From contig NC_088917.1 in NCBI RefSeq assembly GCF_963576675.1, positions 77,300,610 through 77,364,609 on the forward strand: DNA of 64,000 nt. Reading direction: 5' to 3'. Origin of the DNA: Euphorbia lathyris (lineage: Eukaryota > Streptophyta > Magnoliopsida > Malpighiales > Euphorbiaceae). Made by a program: the position numbers and the translations under genes. Shown here piece by piece: positions 47,431 through 58,031 of this stretch; position 1 is the first letter of the stretch; every line of letters begins with the position of its first letter. The notes beneath the pieces were generated by a model that had not been told where the DNA came from, made no database searches, and worked only from the letters and a program-made list of their open reading frames with translations.

Positions 47431-50223
47431 CAATATCAAATACTAATATCCCCTAAGTTTGGCCAATCTGGTCCACTGTGCCACCCTATCCTGATAGAAG
47501 CGCTCCCATCCTACAACGCTTTGACCTCGGTGCAGAAACCACCAGTATATTATAGGGGGCACCGGAAAGTTAGGCGATAAATTTAAACGTATGTAGTGAT
47601 GGCAGTGATTCCCTAAATGAGCTATACAAATCTCACGTGCTGGTCTTGTAGTAGTGGATGCGGCATACAATGGTAAGATAGTACCACACAACGCTAATGT
47701 GTCCCCACCCGAGAAGCCAAATAACATGATAGCAGAATTGTACATTGTAGCAACCAGCCACAAGTCATCCCAAACGAGCATCCAATAATCCGACGTACAA
47801 CCTGCACCGTCCCAACTTACCCTACGAAGAGCTGCATCAACAGTATCAACAAACACTCTTTGATACAGACAACGGTTATCAATTACTTCATTTCGAATGT
47901 GATGCCTAACTGTCTGCCACGCTTCTTCGTCACCAAAAATGTAAGTTGCTACCGTACGGAAACCACAATTTCCATCACCTACAACGTCGTAGTATGATTC
48001 GACATATGGTTTAATTATGCCAACTATTTTATCGGAATGTACGAAGTCAGAACCATAATACGTTTTTCCATCTGCATTCATGTATATTAGTGTAAATGAA
48101 CTCTATATTGCAAAACATTTATAAAAAAAAGTTAGGTTTATCAGATAAACATTACCTGATGAGGCACCATTATGTACTGAGGATGACGAGCTAATTCTGC
48201 CACTTCTACCACGACTCCTAGATGAACTAGTAGAACGAGCCCATCCACGATGAGTTTCATTGTATTCCCAAGAACTCGGCATACGTTTTGTGGATTTGCT
48301 CACCTTAGGTCGCCCTCGCACGTGAATTTTGACATCGGGTTCGGTGTACTGAGCTTGATCAGGGTGTAGTTAATCATGGATAAACATTGAAATATTACGC
48401 ATTAAGGATGGGTCGCCTTTAGAGACCTGGTCCACTAAGGACTGAAAATATTGCTGCTCCTCGTTCAGATCATTACGCCCGTCATTTTCATCAGTGTGAC
48501 CATGATTGATTAAAAGTGTTCTCCAAAACACGTGAACACTCTAAATACTGATCATTTGTTCCAGATCACAAGCTCGTTTCAGCTCGCATGCACATGGTAT
48601 CTGATGCGATGTTCTCAATACACAACCGCAACGCACGTACACTTCATGGCTCAACCCTCTCATGCGCTCTAACTCTTCATTCAGCAACTGCAGACAGTAG
48701 TGAGAGACTTTGAATACAAGTTGGCTTAATGGGCGTCCGGTGAAAGTGACTGCTTGACGAAGCCGGGACTGCTCAAGCATGTACCTGATACGAAGAAAAA
48801 ATTATTATTAGTTAGTGAAATGATACAACCATAAATGCAAATTCCTAAATTGCAGTAGAAGAAATTGCAAATACCTTATATTGGTTGCTTGTGATTCAAT
48901 CTGCTTGTGAACCTTCTGCCATACCGTGTCAAGGGAGCCAGTTGCCGTATTGAGCCATTGCTTTAGACTAGCATGTTCGCTCTCCACTCGACAAGTAGTT
49001 GTGTTGCCAAAATGTAGGAACTCCTTTGTCCAAGCAACAACAAACTTCTCCTTATGCACCAACCACGTCTCCTCAACATACGAGATAACTCCTTTGTACC
49101 TGCTCATCTTATCCTTCATCATCATAAGATTGGTCTCGTACTCCTCAATGGTTAATGATTCTAATATTGTTCTCCATCTGCCATTCTTGAATTTAGAGGC
49201 AAGGCCTTTATCTCCCATGATTCTATACACACGATCTTCCACATCCTTATTTATATGCCAAGTGCATAGCAAGTGCGCTGCTTGTGGAAAAACTTCTTGG
49301 ATCGGCTTTAATAACCCAAGCTCCCTGTCACTAACAACAACGGTCGGGTTAAGATCATCCCCAATCAAAATCTTCAACCTTTGCAAAATCCAACGATAGC
49401 TCCCTTCGGTCTCATCTTTAACAATAGCATACGCTATCTTGAAGTTATTATTGCATGGCGTCATCCCCACAATCTCAACAAACGGCATTTTGTACTTGTT
49501 TGTTTTGTACGTTGAATCAATGCCGATGTACCAGTGGTAAGTCCTGAACATATCAACTGACTCTGGATGTGCCATGAACACATGCGTTATCACACCTGAA
49601 TCAGCCTGTGTGTAATTGACATATTTGTTCTCCACAACAATATGGTAGAATTGACTAGCCAGGTCTCTACCTTCAAACTCGTCCCTCCTCATTTTGTCCC
49701 TGTAATTATATATGTGTTTAATTACTGAGTTGTCCTCTGGGTGTTTTTCTTTAACTACTGCTAAAATAGCACAAGGCTTTGCTTGAGCTGAAGTCATATC
49801 ACGCACAATTTGTTTAGATGCGATACTGAGTCCGCTCATTTACCGACTTCCCTCTGGATACATACGCATTGTATGGTTATGCATTCCAGTTAACCCAGCC
49901 TTAGCCTGTATCCCCCATCCAGAAAGGTCTGCATGTTGATAGGCTTTAATCTGAAATTTACAGCGGCACGCTTTAGTTTTACTTTTCCTAATTGCAGGAT
50001 CTTCATCAATTTTCACAACACCTCTATATCGTTCACCCCGTGAACATCGCAACAACTTCTGTTTTCCCCCATGTTTGTGCGAAGATATTACAATCTCAAA
50101 CTCATTCTGAATAGCTATCTTTTTTGCCCAATCAATAGCATCCTGACTTGAGGGGAAAACGGTATCCGTTATGAAACGCGAACTATAATCATTGTTATCG
50201 GGGTTCCAATCTTCTATCGGTAC

Positions 50224-50548
50224 CTGAATATACGAAAAATTGACATTAAAATTAAAAAAAAATAGTTCGGGGCTATTTCTCCCGTGCAAAAATAGTTCGG
50301 GGCAATTTCTGCCCATTTTTGCCTGAACGGGCAGGCTGCCCGTTTCACCATAGGTGGAAACGGGCAGCGCGTACTGCCCGTTCCATGGGTGGAGCGGGTG
50401 GCGCATACCACCCGTTCCGTAGGCCGAACGGGTAGTTCATCCGTTCGGCCTAGGGAACGGGTGGTATGCGCCACCCGCCCAGGTAAAAACCAAAAAAAAA
50501 AAAAATTCGAAAATACCTAAATAACGTTTTTAATAATCGTAATATTAC
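50224..50548 (-). other. First intron of the transposase-OTU gene
   Basis: GTAATATTACG donor at 50548 and ...TATTCAG acceptor at 50224. It holds the right hairpin array, as the first intron of the PMD gene holds the left one. Confidence 0.8.
50320..50480. repeat. Right GC-rich hairpin array of the MULE with an 83-bp palindrome
   Basis: One hairpin at about 50329-50367 (CTGCCCGTTTC ... GAAACGGGCAG) and a second, imperfect, up to about 50394. Then comes a long near-perfect palindrome at 50395-50477 with arms of about 36 bases around GTAGTTCAT. The arms themselves contain smaller GTTCGGCC/GGCCGAAC palindromes. Confidence 0.93.
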
Positions 50549-50614
50549 CTCGTGTTCGAACTCATTATCTTCGGGAATGCTTTGATCCATTTTTGTCAAA
50601 TCCGGGATTTGTGC

Positions 50615-50727
50615 TCGGGAGAGAAAAGTAGAGAGAGTTTTTAAAGTTTTGGGAAAAAAAATGAGAAGGGCAATATGGTCAAAAGGGTGCGGTGAACCGG
50701 AATTTAGGGGCGATATATAGCAATATC
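50615..50727 (-). repeat. Right TIR of the MULE
   Basis: Inverted match to 42745-42860, ending at 50727. The following TTATTATA (50729-50736) is the target duplication. Confidence 0.9.
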
Positions 50728-51467
50728 CTTATTATATATTGGGGGCCGGACCTCTGTGGCCACCTGAACCACCATGATCAGGGGTAGTTCCAGCCTCCCG
50801 TTTACACAAAATTTAAGGATTAGAGTGCTAAATTGGTGATTTGATTAAACTTTGATTAGGTATTTGATAAATTATGGATTTGATCTAGAATTTTGATTGA
50901 GTATTTGATAGATTGGCCTGACTAGGGGCGGTTCCGGCCCCCTGTCTCCAAGAAATATTAACGGCGTTGTTGGTTTAGCACCCCAAAATGGTCCAAGAAG
51001 TGTTATGTCATTCTTAAATCTAAATTTCTATTTTTTTTACCTGTTAGACCCCTAAATCGAAATTTCTAATTTGTTTTGGCTGTCTGTTAGGGGCTCTCAA
51101 ATCCAAATTTATAATTTTTTTTTACTGTTAGTCCATCCCTAAATCCAAATTTTTTTTTATTGAACACAATTTTTTTTTATATATATATTAAGAATCTTAG
51201 ACATAATCTAGTTTAGCTTTGAGAAGTTTTACGTTGATACTTAAAAATTGGTTCTTGACCACTCAGACTCGATTTGTTAGAAAACTGATGAGTTCAGGCT
51301 AGAGTTCAACATTCTGTTCGTGAGCTCGTTAACGAGTTTGTTCACCAGTTTTGTTCACGAGAAGCTCGTTAATTTAGTTCATGATTTTACTCGTGAGCAA
51401 CTCGTTAGTTTATTTCATGAATGTTGCTCGTGAGCAGCTCGTTAATTATATATGTTCTTTAATAATA
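50728..51467. other. Intergenic sequence right of the MULE
   Basis: No gene. A pair of related direct repeats (GGGGTAGTTCCAGCCTCCCG near 50784 and GGGGCGGTTCCGGCCCCC near 50925). Three to four degenerate copies of a CTAAATCCAAATTT unit of about 50 bases at 51011-51165. From about 51290 a repeat rich in GCTCGTGAGC and GTTCATGAAC palindromes, which resumes after the MITE at 51986. Confidence 0.5.
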
Positions 51468-51985
51468 GGGTAAATTTCAAATAAAAGCCATGTGGTTTCA
51501 CTAATTTTTAGATAAAGGACTGTGGTTTACTTTTTGTCAAAACGAGGATTGAGGTTTCACACTTTTAAGAAAACAATGACCTTTTTGGATTAATGTTATT
51601 AATCTTTAACGACCTAAAAATGAACACTTTCAAGAATTAAAGTTGTTCAATGTCATATTTGCTATGGAACTATATTTTCGATTCTCGAAAATCATATTTT
51701 TTGGAACTTTCTCTCTCTAAACATTAACTTTCTCTCTCTTTACTAAACATCATCTAAATAATCTCAAAATAAAAAAAAATTGAAGAATTAAAGTTGCTTA
51801 CAATATTAGTAGTTCTTAAAATATGTCATTTTTGAAGTCGTCAAGTGTGATTTTAATAGTATCAATCGAAAAAGTCCTTATTTTGCTGAAGTTGAAAACC
51901 TCAGTCCTTACTTGGAAAAAAAGTAAATCACGGTCATTTATCTCAAAATTAGTGAAACCATAGGGGTTTTATTTGAAATTTACCC
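51468..51985. mobile_element. MULE-type MITE, 518 bp
   Basis: Termini GGGTAAATTTCAAATAAAA form inverted repeats of more than 50 bases. Flanked by TTAATAATA (51459-51467) and TTAATTATA (51986-51994), a 9-bp duplication with one mismatch, as for Mutator-like elements. No coding capacity. Confidence 0.85.
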
Positions 51986-53066
51986 TTAATTATATTGATT
52001 TGAATTTTTTTTCAACACATATAGTTCTGAAATCTATAAAATTAAAGTTTATAAAACTGCATTGTTTTACCTTTCCACTTTTAAAAAAATGTTATTATTA
52101 AAAAATTTATCGAACCAAACTTGTTCACAAACGTGTTCAAGAACGTTATAATCGATCTTGTTCATGAACCTATAATCGAGCTTTCGAATTAATTAGCTTG
52201 TTCATGAACGTGTTCAAGAACATTGTAATCGAACTTGTTCATGAACCTATATTCGAGTTCGCTCACGAGCATTCGAGCGTCGCCGCACTCAAGCTTAGCT
52301 TGTTTATAAATCAAAATAAAACTAGCAATTTCATGGAATTGAATTGAAATCGTAGAAAACCATATAATTTTTAGCAACCTAGTTACTTCTGTCAACTATA
52401 AATTTGCCCTAATGTTGTGGAGAAAGTGCAGCACAACGTATGAAATTGCTTGTAATATCAATTTTAGCGCATTCGTTGGCAAAAATTTGATAAGGCTTGT
52501 TTAATTGTTAGTTAACTGTCACAGCGGACTCTCCAAACATTAATTATGTTTAGAAAATTTAGTATATTATTAATACAAATACCAAAAATCTGTTATGATG
52601 GTAACAATTAAGTCAATCACTTGTAAGTTAATTATATATCAAAAAAAAATGTCAAAATGTCTGAAATGTTATATTGTATTACTAATAGTTACAAATAACA
52701 AATAAAAAATGTATAAAACTGTTCCAGTTTATTGGCAAATTTGTTTAAAAGGTTCAATGTAACAGTTAAAATTGTGTTTTCAAAATTTCGATAATATAGG
52801 CCACATTTGATCTTGCTTGGAAAAGTTGAAGTTAAATTTGTATCATTTCATAAGTTAGGGCCCACTTCTGCAAAAACTTTAAGATCAAATTTTATCCTTA
52901 TTTCACATAATTATCTATCTAAACTTGTAACATTTTGCTTTGACACCTTATAGTTTATTTTATCACACACCTAAACTTCTAATTTTTTGCTAACTTTTTG
53001 CCAACCATGCTTTATGAGTCGCAAGCACCCCTTATTGTCTAATGCATTCAATAATTCATATTTTTT
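51986..53066. other. Intergenic sequence with GTTCATGAAC sub-repeats
   Basis: A tandem pair with a 77-base period at about 52120-52270, built of TTGTTCATGAAC and GTGTTCAAGAAC words. It continues the palindromic repeat interrupted at 51467. The remainder is AT-rich with no gene. Confidence 0.55.
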
Positions 53067-53451
53067 GGGTTAATTTCATATAAGTATCTTGTGGTTTCAC
53101 TTTTTTTTGCAGATAGGTTCTTGTGCTTTATTTTTAAGCAAATAAAGGATTGTACTTTTCTCCGTTTGCGGAATTGAGGAAGAGACACAAACGGAGTCAG
53201 AATCGATGACGTGTCCAAGGGCAATTTTGCCATTTTAAAAAATCGGTATATAAATTTGAAAGGTTAATATATACCAATTTTTTAAAATGGCAAAACTGCC
53301 CTTGGACACATCATCGATTCTGACTCCGTTTGTGTCTCTTCCTCAATTCCGCAAACAGAGAAAAGTACAATCATTTATTTGCTAAAAAACAAAGCACAAG
53401 AATCTATCTGCAAAAAAGTGAAACTACAAGGCACTTATATGAAATTAATCC
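53067..53451. mobile_element. Fold-back MITE, 385 bp
   Basis: Nearly the whole element is an inverted repeat with arms of about 180 bases around a short centre at about 53252-53270. Ends are GGGTTAATTTCATATAAG and its complement. TATTTTTT flanks it at 53059-53066 and 53452-53459. Its end sequence resembles the MITE at 51468. Confidence 0.88.
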
Positions 53452-54902
53452 TATTTTTTTTTATCTAATTGCGCTTAAATAACTCATATTTTTATCTAAT
53501 TGCATTCAATAACCTTATTACTTCAAATGTCCCATGAACTTTTTTAAAAGTTCTTAATTATTTGTCTATTTAATATTTTTTTACATATAACAACATTTTG
53601 ACACATGGCAAACGTCTCCCATTTTTTCATCCAACAAATGCTATTGAGAAATAAAAGTTATTAAATGCAATTGGATTAATATATAATTTTGCCTCAAGGT
53701 TTTCTGATTAAAACAATTTTGCCCCTACATCAAGAAAACATCCAATTATTGCTTTCATTATTTCAAATTCCTTTAATAATACCCTAATCTAACTGACAAT
53801 ATGGCACAAAGACACGACACCTGACTTTCCACATCACCTCCACCTCAACTAAAGAAAACATCCAATTATTGCCTTCATTATTCAAATTCCTTTAATAATA
53901 CCCTAATCTAACTGATAATATGGCACAAAGACACGACACCTGACTTTCCACATCACCTACACCTCCAACTAGAAAAATGACATCATTAATGATCTTTAGC
54001 GACAGAATTTTACGCCACAAATTTTATGATATGGAATTCTGAGTTTGCCACTCTCCGAATCTGTCGCCAAATTAAAGAGGACCATATCAACAGAATTACT
54101 CATAAAATTTGTCCCCTATTGTAATTCTGAGTTTGCCACCTTGAGCTTTACTTCCCTATTAGTGATTTATTTATTTTTATAGATAAATCTTGTGCCAATA
54201 ATAATTATCGTCTAATAACTCAAATTTAAATCTCCAAAACTGTAAAATTATTTCAAAAAAGAGCATATAATATAAAAAAAATCAAATTTTGGTACATTTT
54301 TAAATTCAATAAATATTCTAAATGAATCCAAAAGGATATTACATATGTTTACTTCTAAAATTACAAGAGTTAAAAATTGATGGGCAAACTTCGTTAATAT
54401 TCACAGCATCTCAATACCATTCGTTTTTCTATCTTTTATTTGGGAACCAGTGTCTGAATGCCTCTAAGTTTTTCAAATAAAACTGCAGTTTCTGCCTTAC
54501 CCCTTCCTCTTACATCTCCCATCACTGATAGCAAAATGCAAAAAATACGAGAACATGAGACATTTTCAAACAACAAGACTTTACCGTACATTATTTGCAT
54601 TACTGCAGCAGTAATAATTAAACTAGTCAGCAGTAATAATTGATAGATATCAATAAGATGATTGGATAAAAATAGAATTATATGTCTAAAACTAAAATGG
54701 GAAGTTCTAATATGATTGTAAATAAAATAGAGATATGAAATATGTGTAACAGAATTACTTGAAATACATCTCCTTTTCCTTTGTTGAGTTGAGCTCATTC
54801 AATCTTTTCATCAGCATGCCACACAAAACATATTTCACAATCAAACGACGTTTTTACAATTAACTAACTACATAATTTTCATTTACTAAATTAACACCAT
54901 AT
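53452..54902. other. Intergenic sequence
   Basis: AT-rich; apart from the tandem duplication at 53732-53970 I see no element and no supported gene. Confidence 0.5.
53732..53970. repeat. Tandem duplication, two copies of about 120 bp
   Basis: The unit starts AAGAAAACATCCAATTATTG at 53732 and again at 53852 and runs to CACCTCCAACT. Only a few differences separate the copies. Confidence 0.93.
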
Positions 54903-55451
54903 CATAGTTTTTAAAGGCATGCCTTACACAAGGCTCAGATAGTGAGCCTTGACCGCACAAGGCGAGCCACAGTTTAAAAGGCTCTCGCACAAGGCGAGCC
55001 GCAGTGTAAAACAAATGGTTGATTAATCTCAACCACTAATTTAATTTAAATAAACTTAATTTTAACCCTCGATCTAAATAAGAATATAAGAGACGTAAAT
55101 ATAGAAAGACTAGAGAGGGATTAAGAGCAAACAAAAAATGCACACAGAAATAGAAGAAACTGCGACACAGTTAAGGGTTATAATAGCACTAGTTAGGTAT
55201 TTAGATTAAGACGTGAAGCATGTGTTAATTCTCTATGAAGTATGAACTTAACGTGGTGTTTTTGACATTTAGTATTATGTTTTTATATGGTCATAATTTC
55301 TTTCTTGGTGTATGTTTTAACTAGTAATATGTTGATAAGGTATATATATATATATATATATATATTCTGCACCCCTTGTTCCTCAGGCGGGCACCTTTCG
55401 TTGTGTCTTGAGCCTAGGCTCCAGGATCCCTTAGTGCCTTTAACAAGTATG
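54903..55451. mobile_element. Non-autonomous hAT-type element, 549 bp
   Basis: Perfect 8-bp duplication CACCATAT at 54895-54902 and 55452-55459. Imperfect inverted ends CATAGTTTTTAAAGGCA and CATACTTGTTAAAGGCA (15 of 17 matching). Inside are AAGGCGAGCC repeats near 54960 and a (TA)n tract at 55341-55365. No ORF of note. The 8-bp duplication points to hAT. Confidence 0.82.
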
Positions 55452-55568
55452 CACCATATACAAATTCTGCCCGGTAGGGAAAAAAAAACTCTATCTAAAT
55501 TGCAAAACTCCTATGTTTTGATCAGTTCTGGTTTTTCTTTTAGGCTAATGAATTGAATGTGTACGTAC

Positions 55569-56449
55569 CTTTTCCATATATAATGCTTGAATGGTGTTAT
55601 TAAGGCTGCCTTCCCATTCCCAATTGGAATCAGAATTCCAAAATTCATATTTCTCGAACAGAATTTGAATATGGTTTCGCTGTTTTAACTTGGGTCTTTC
55701 TGTTTTAACTTTCCTTAGCTTTGGTGCGGTTGAAACTTGCTCAGCAAAAATCTTCATGTTGGGACATCCTGTAATCATCACTTCTTTCAACGATGGAAAA
55801 TGAAAATCATAATTTCCTGAACAGAAGCTTGTGAGGCATGGAAAATCATCAAGTCCCAAATATTCTAGCTGACTGAACCGAATCTCGTATTCCACTCCGT
55901 CCGTTGCAATGGCTATAATTTCTTGCATCTTTTTGCAGTCCTTCACTTCCATTCTTCTGAGCTGCAGAAAACTCCTAACTGTTGAGGCAGTTATGAGATT
56001 TATCAATCCATCACATTTTGACACTTGTAAATTTGTCAAATTCTGAAATGAGACTAGAATCTTCAATCTGCTGCATTCAATTACTTCTAAATCTTCCAAA
56101 TTCCGAAATATGGGAACTGATTGACAATCATCTTGGGCTAGATGCTTCAGCTTTGGTAGATTTGATAGCTTAAATTTTGTCAACAATGCAACTGAATCTG
56201 CATTTCTGCCCTTGAGAATGCTCAGTTCATGAATGTTTATTTCTTCGATTAGAGCATCACTAAGAGCAAGCTTCTCCGGTTTCGGAAAATGTTGAAGGAA
56301 ATTGGACGTCAAAATTGCATAATCACCTTGGAAGCATGTTAACTCGAGGCCCTTCAGTCTCGATAGAACTCCGCCTTATTTTCGTCATAAAATCTATCCT
56401 TGAAGCTGTTCCATTATACTTCCAATTCTTCTAGTCCTGGAATTGCAAT
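55569..56449 (-). pseudogene. LRR exon copy 1 of the resistance pseudogene
   Basis: Acceptor TTTTTCCCAG before 56449, donor GTACGTAC after 55569. From 56312 downwards the frame is open through about eight LRR units to NTIQALYMEK. Upstream of that are a TAA (GAA in the expected EVEWN motif) near 56432 and a frameshift near 56360. This is the best preserved of the three exons. Confidence 0.85.
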
Positions 56450-56596
56450 CTGGGAAAAACAAAATTACATGAAGGTATTCCATTCTTAATTTCACAATCA
56501 AACAACGTTTTGACAATTAGCCAACACAATATACAATTTCTCACCGGTGAAAAAAAACTTAAACATCTACTTTGTCTAAATTGCAATAGGGTTAAA

Positions 56597-56719
56597 TGTA
56601 ACAATATGAATTGCTCAATGATTGTTATTGATATGTAATTCGTATATATACAGAGTACAGTTTGCTGTGTAGTGAAAGACTACAGCTATCAGCTATAAAT
56701 AAATAATATATACTCTAAT
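56597..56719 (-). repeat. 3' LTR of element F (123 bp, internally deleted)
   Basis: Same ends as the right LTR but lacks 54 bases after GTGAAAGACTA. Confidence 0.92.
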
Positions 56720-58022
56720 ACACCCCCGTAGTCGATTGATCTGGAGAAGATGCAATTAAAGTAAGACCGAGATCAAGGGTGCCTTGAATATACCTAAGAA
56801 TCCGTTTGAGGGCAGCCATGTGAGATGTCTTGGGATCATGCATGAACAAATAGATCTGTAGGATCGTGATAGGCTGAGCCAGAAGAGATACTGAGCTTCT
56901 ACTTGGTGTCGACAGGAGTGACAGCTGGATTACAGGATCCAAGTCCAGCTTTTTCAATGATTTCTGAAGCATATTTACGTTGAGATAGAAATAGGGAACC
57001 GGGTGAGTGAGTGACAGAAATCCCCAAGAAGTAGTGTAGCGGACCCAAGTCTTTCATTGCAAATTCGGATTTCAATTTTGAAAAAATCGAAGCTTGAAGC
57101 CTGTCAGAAAAGGTAACTAAGACAATATCATCCACGTATAAGAGAATATAACCTGTGTCTGTACCGTGTTGATAGACAAATAGGGAGTGATCAGATACAC
57201 TGTTGGTGAATCCCATGGAAATGACAAATGTGGCAAATCGCTGGTACCAGGCCCTTGGGGCTTGCTTGAGTCCATACAATGATTTTTGAAGTAAACAGAC
57301 ATGGTCAGGATGCTTCGAATCACGGAATCCCAATGGTTGGTGCATGTATACTGTTTCACTGAGGTCTCCATGTAAGAAAACATTTTTGACATCTAATTGG
57401 CGAAGATTCCAATTTCTGGAAAGAGCAATACTAAGAACAGCTTGAATGATTGCCGGTTTGACCACAGGGCTAAATGTTTCACCACAGTCAATTCCAGACA
57501 AATGTCCTGATCCATTTCCCACTAGCCGTGCTTAATACCTTTCAAATGAGCCATCAGACTTGGTCTTGTGCCTGAAAATCCACCAACTACGAATACATTA
57601 GCATTTTTTGGACGGGGTACTAGTACCCACGTCTTATTTTCAATAAGAGCCTCAAACTCATCAGTCATGGCTTGTGTCCAATTTGGATCATGCAATGCAA
57701 GGGCTCGTGTTTTGGGGATATGGGATATGACAAGTGATGTAGAGGCGGATAGGTCGAGCATACGGCGGGGTTTGTGTATCCCGTGTTGTGCTCGTGTGGT
57801 CATAGTATGAGCGTTGGGATTCGGTATTGTGTTGGTTGGTGACTCGAAAGCAGTGGCTGTTCGGGATGAAGAAGGCGAGCTGCGGCTGTTTGTGGAAGTC
57901 GATTTTTGGATAACAGATGAGGGAGTAGGGTTCGATCGGGATTGGACGGACGTAGGAGACAATGGCATTTTGGAAGATGCAGGGGACGCAGGGGAGGACA
58001 CAGGGGAAGACAATGACGACAT
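56720..58022 (-). pseudogene. pol: Element F reverse transcriptase, without RNase H
   Basis: Begins in a Ser/Pro-rich linker (DNA 57800-58110 is itself a degenerate GACGACACAGGGGA repeat). It continues with WTQAMTDEFEALIENKTWVL, is shifted near 57525, then carries ETFSPVVK, LDVKNVFLHGDL, QAPRAWY, YVDDIVLV and DLGPLHYFLG. It shifts again near 56930 and ends at HMAALKRILRYIQGTLDLGL. Immediately after follow the purine tract and the LTR, so the whole RNase H domain has been deleted. Confidence 0.85.
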
Positions 58023-58031
58023 AGGGGAAGA

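Larger units (their letters stand above)
47443..50590 (-). pseudogene. MULE transposase fused to an OTU cysteine protease
   Basis: Exons with clean splice sites: 50590-50549, 50223-48875, 48784-48156 and 48071-47443, about 883 codons. Domains in order: short acidic start (MDQSIPEDNEFEHE) and a FAR1-type zinc-binding DNA-binding domain (LLRCSRGERY ... ACRCKFQIKAY ... MHNHTM). Then the MULE transposase core (IGIDSTYKTNKYKMPF, VVVSDRELGLL, HLLCTWHINKDVE), a SWIM zinc finger (CGCVLRTSHQIPCACEL) and a linker with an HVRGRPK AT-hook-like motif. Last is an OTU domain with the DGNCGFR catalytic Cys block and GNHCHHYIRL carrying the His. Transposase would cut at the TIRs; OTU enzymes remove ubiquitin-like tags. 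In-frame stops at 49840-49842 (TAA), 48541-48543 (TAG) and 48370-48372 (TAA); no frameshift. The OTU exon itself is intact. Confidence 0.88.
42745..50727. mobile_element. Complete Mutator-like element (MULE) with OTU, plant mobile domain and orphan genes
   Basis: About 8.0 kb bounded by similar inverted termini (42745-42860 and 50615-50727) and by the direct repeat TTATTATA at 42737-42744 and 50729-50736. With one mismatch the repeat can be read as 9 bp, the usual MULE size. Inside: a plant mobile domain gene (plus strand), a 249-codon ORF and a FAR1-MULE-SWIM-OTU gene (both minus). There is also a minisatellite and GC-rich hairpin arrays in the terminal introns. The transposase-OTU and mobile-domain genes are broken by few stops, so it was autonomous recently but probably is not now. 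Confidence 0.92.

Noticed and set aside
50741..50945. Small transposon bounded by GGGGGCCGGA and TCCGGCCCCC
   Set aside because: The related 30-bp segments are mainly direct repeats and no target duplication is visible.
54436..54798. 120-codon minus-strand ORF, or two small exons (MSSTQQRKRR ... and GDVRGRGKAETAVL ...)
   Set aside because: The middle is AT-rich intron-like sequence and the joined product is very short and unrecognised. Possible splice sites exist, but nothing else supports a gene.
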